64,000 nucleotides of DNA. Source: PMP191F sp047602185 (lineage in GTDB: Bacteria; Bacteroidota; Bacteroidia; Chitinophagales; Chitinophagaceae). Positions 62,489 through 64,000 of this stretch are shown here, in pieces. Below the pieces are notes generated by a model. It had not been told where the DNA came from. It saw nothing but the letters and a program-made list of their open reading frames with translations, and did no database searches. The stretch is taken from positions 4,898,001 to 4,962,000 of the forward strand of contig JASGHY010000001.1 of NCBI GenBank assembly GCA_047602185.1. Reading direction: 5' to 3'. The translations under genes and the position numbers were made by a program. The first letter of the stretch is position 1. Every line of letters begins with the position of its first letter.

Positions 62489-63892
62489 ATGTCGTTGAAT
62501 CAACCAACACGTATCAGTATCTCATCAGTTATATCATTTATAAGACAGGCCATTCGTGGCGAAAATCATGATTTTACACAGATCAGTATCCGCAAAGCAG
62601 TATTGCTACTGGCTATTCCCATGATCCTCGAAATGATGATGGAAAGCGTTTTTGCTGTAGTAGACATGTTCTTTGTGGGGCGCATTGAGCATGGCCGCCA
62701 GGCAGTCTCTACCGTTGTACTTACAGAATCAGTATTGACCATTCTATATTCCGCTGCCATGGCGCTTAGTATGGGAGCCACTGCAGTAGTGGCAAGGCGT
62801 GTAGGCGAAAAAAACAATGAAGCGGCTGCACGTTCTGCTGCACAGGCCATTAACCTGGGTCTGATGATCACGGTGATCATCAGTATCACAGGGGCCCTTT
62901 TTGCACCAAAAGTATTGCAGTTGATGGGTGGCTCTCAGGAAGTGGTTGCGATGGGTACATCCTATACACGCATCATGTTTAGCGGTTGCGCAGTGATCAC
63001 ATTGCTCTTTCTTATCAACGGCATCTTTCGCGGGGCAGGCAATGCATCCATTGCCATGTGGTCTTTATGGATAGCCAATGGTTTCAACATCGTGCTCTGC
63101 CCTATCTGTATTCATCTCTGGGGGCTTCCCGGCGCAGCTATTGCCACTACCATTGGCAGGGGCATGGGTGTTTGTTACCAGCTCTACCATCTTGCCAAAG
63201 GCAAAGGATTACTGCATATCAAGTGGCAGCATTTCCGTATTGACTGGAGTATTTTCAAAACGCTCTTCGGTTTATCGTGGGTGGTATTTATTCAGTTCCT
63301 GATCGGTTCAGCAAGCTGGATGTTCCTGGCCAACCTGATGACGCACTTTGGCGACGCAGCCGTAGCGGGCTATGGTGTAGCCATTCGTGTACTGATGTTT
63401 TTCCTGTTGCCGGCATGGGGTATGAGCAATGCTGCTGCTACACTGGTTGGTCAGAACCTTGGGGCGCAACAACCGGAAAGGGCTGAGAAGTCAGTATGGC
63501 GTACAGCCAAGTACAATGCCATTTTTATGGGTATTGTATCTCTGATCTTTTTGGTAGGCTCAAGACAGATCGTACAGTTTATGAACAAAGACCTTGCAGT
63601 AGTTGAAATCGCCACACAGGCTTTGCGCATTGTTAGCCTCGGCTATATTTTTTACGGAGTAGGCATGGTTGTAACCAATGCATTCAATGGTGCCGGTGAC
63701 ACAAAAACACCTACCATCATTAACCTGTTTGGCTTCTGGATCTTCCAGATCCCTTTCGCTTATCTTATGGCCATTACCTTCAGGTTTGGTTATACCGGCT
63801 GTTTTATTTCTATTCTTACTGCTGAAACGCTGATAGCCGTTACCGGCATTATCCTTTTCCGCAGGGGCAACTGGAAGAAGGTCAAAATATAA
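62489..63892 (+). CDS. MATE family efflux transporter
   Basis: This 467-residue protein has twelve predicted membrane helices in two halves. Family features are PMILEMMMESVFAVVDMFFVG in helix 1, MALSMGATAVVARRVGEKN after helix 2, GIFRGAGNASIAMW in the first half and NAFNGAGDTKTPTIINL in the second. MATE transporters expel cationic or other amphipathic compounds in exchange for Na+ or H+. The substrate is unknown. The N-terminus carries about 40 extra residues before helix 1. It is monocistronic. Confidence 0.93.
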   Translation: MSLNQPTRISISSVISFIRQAIRGENHDFTQISIRKAVLLLAIPMILEMMMESVFAVVDMFFVGRIEHGRQAVSTVVLTESVLTILYSAAMALSMGATAVVARRVGEKNNEAAARSAAQAINLGLMITVIISITGALFAPKVLQLMGGSQEVVAMGTSYTRIMFSGCAVITLLFLINGIFRGAGNASIAMWSLWIANGFNIVLCPICIHLWGLPGAAIATTIGRGMGVCYQLYHLAKGKGLLHIKWQHFRIDWSIFKTLFGLSWVVFIQFLIGSASWMFLANLMTHFGDAAVAGYGVAIRVLMFFLLPAWGMSNAAATLVGQNLGAQQPERAEKSVWRTAKYNAIFMGIVSLIFLVGSRQIVQFMNKDLAVVEIATQALRIVSLGYIFYGVGMVVTNAFNGAGDTKTPTIINLFGFWIFQIPFAYLMAITFRFGYTGCFISILTAETLIAVTGIILFRRGNWKKVKI

Positions 63893-63915
63893 TTATTGTA
63901 CATACTATCAAAAAC

Positions 63916-63943
63916 AACGGCTCCGGAGTTTTTCGGAGCCGTT
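63916..63943 (+). terminator. Terminator of the MATE gene
   Basis: A perfect 10-bp stem (AACGGCTCCG with CGGAGCCGTT) closes an 8-base loop and is followed by TTTT. It begins 24 bases after the stop codon. Confidence 0.9.
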
Positions 63944-64000
63944 TTTTATGGTGCATACCACGGCTTACCGTTGGCATGTACTTTTATTGAGTACATTTAA

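Noticed and set aside
1..64000. CRISPR array, prophage, integrase or insertion sequence
   Set aside because: No regularly spaced direct repeats, phage structural genes, integrase or transposase frames were seen; only the small palindromic element at 53618-53808 looks mobile.

Overview
The window looks like chromosome of an aerobic Bacteroidota, most likely of the Chitinophagales/Chitinophagaceae. Supporting signs are an alternative complex III operon followed directly by caa3-type oxidase genes, a type IX secretion (T9SS) C-terminal sorting domain, roughly 800-residue FtsX/MacB-like permeases without an adjacent ATPase, TAnnTTTG-type -7 promoter elements, and intergenic palindromes of a kind common in this phylum. 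No plasmid, prophage, integrase, rRNA or CRISPR was seen. The genus call is inference.

Layout. 1-5.2 kb: the 3' end of an envelope protein, an M23 lipoprotein with an altered metal motif, an MFS exporter/YccF pair, a broken VOC gene and an RRM protein. 5.6-10 kb: a small dihaem cytochrome and the oxidative pentose phosphate operon gnd-zwf-pgl. 10-14.4 kb: DUF2251 and Dabb proteins, a cell-wall amidase, an acyl-CoA dehydrogenase and a MarR regulator with its probable operator. 14.6-19 kb: a same-strand run of T9SS-exported SGNH hydrolase, alpha/beta hydrolase, glycosyltransferase and OppC-like permease. 19-21.7 kb: an Lrp regulator, then a structured tRNA-like RNA of about 167 nt, then trmB, a Cys-rich DUF5522 protein and an alkyltransferase-like protein.

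21.7-38.4 kb is one respiratory block on the minus strand: actABCDEF (quinol:cytochrome c reductase), coxII, coxI, haem O synthase, two subunit III genes and subunit IV, then after a terminator SCO, DUF420 and a small membrane protein. Together they move electrons from menaquinol through cytochrome c to oxygen and assemble the oxidase. 38.7-49.2 kb holds a DUF6787-PurN fusion, two large tandem permeases, two serine hydrolases and a conserved hypothetical. 49.2-61.4 kb holds an apparently truncated conjugation/HerA-type protein, an M1 peptidase, a MITE-like element, an Mla-type lipid transport operon, a third large permease and a GH3 beta-glucosidase. The window ends with about 1 kb of non-coding DNA and a MATE exporter.

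The strongest candidate for something undescribed is the RNA at 20194-20360. It has complete tRNA acceptor, D, anticodon and T arms, but a foldable variable arm of about 95 nt replaces the usual 4-24 nt. It has its own terminator and lies just upstream of trmB, the gene for a tRNA variable-loop methyltransferase.
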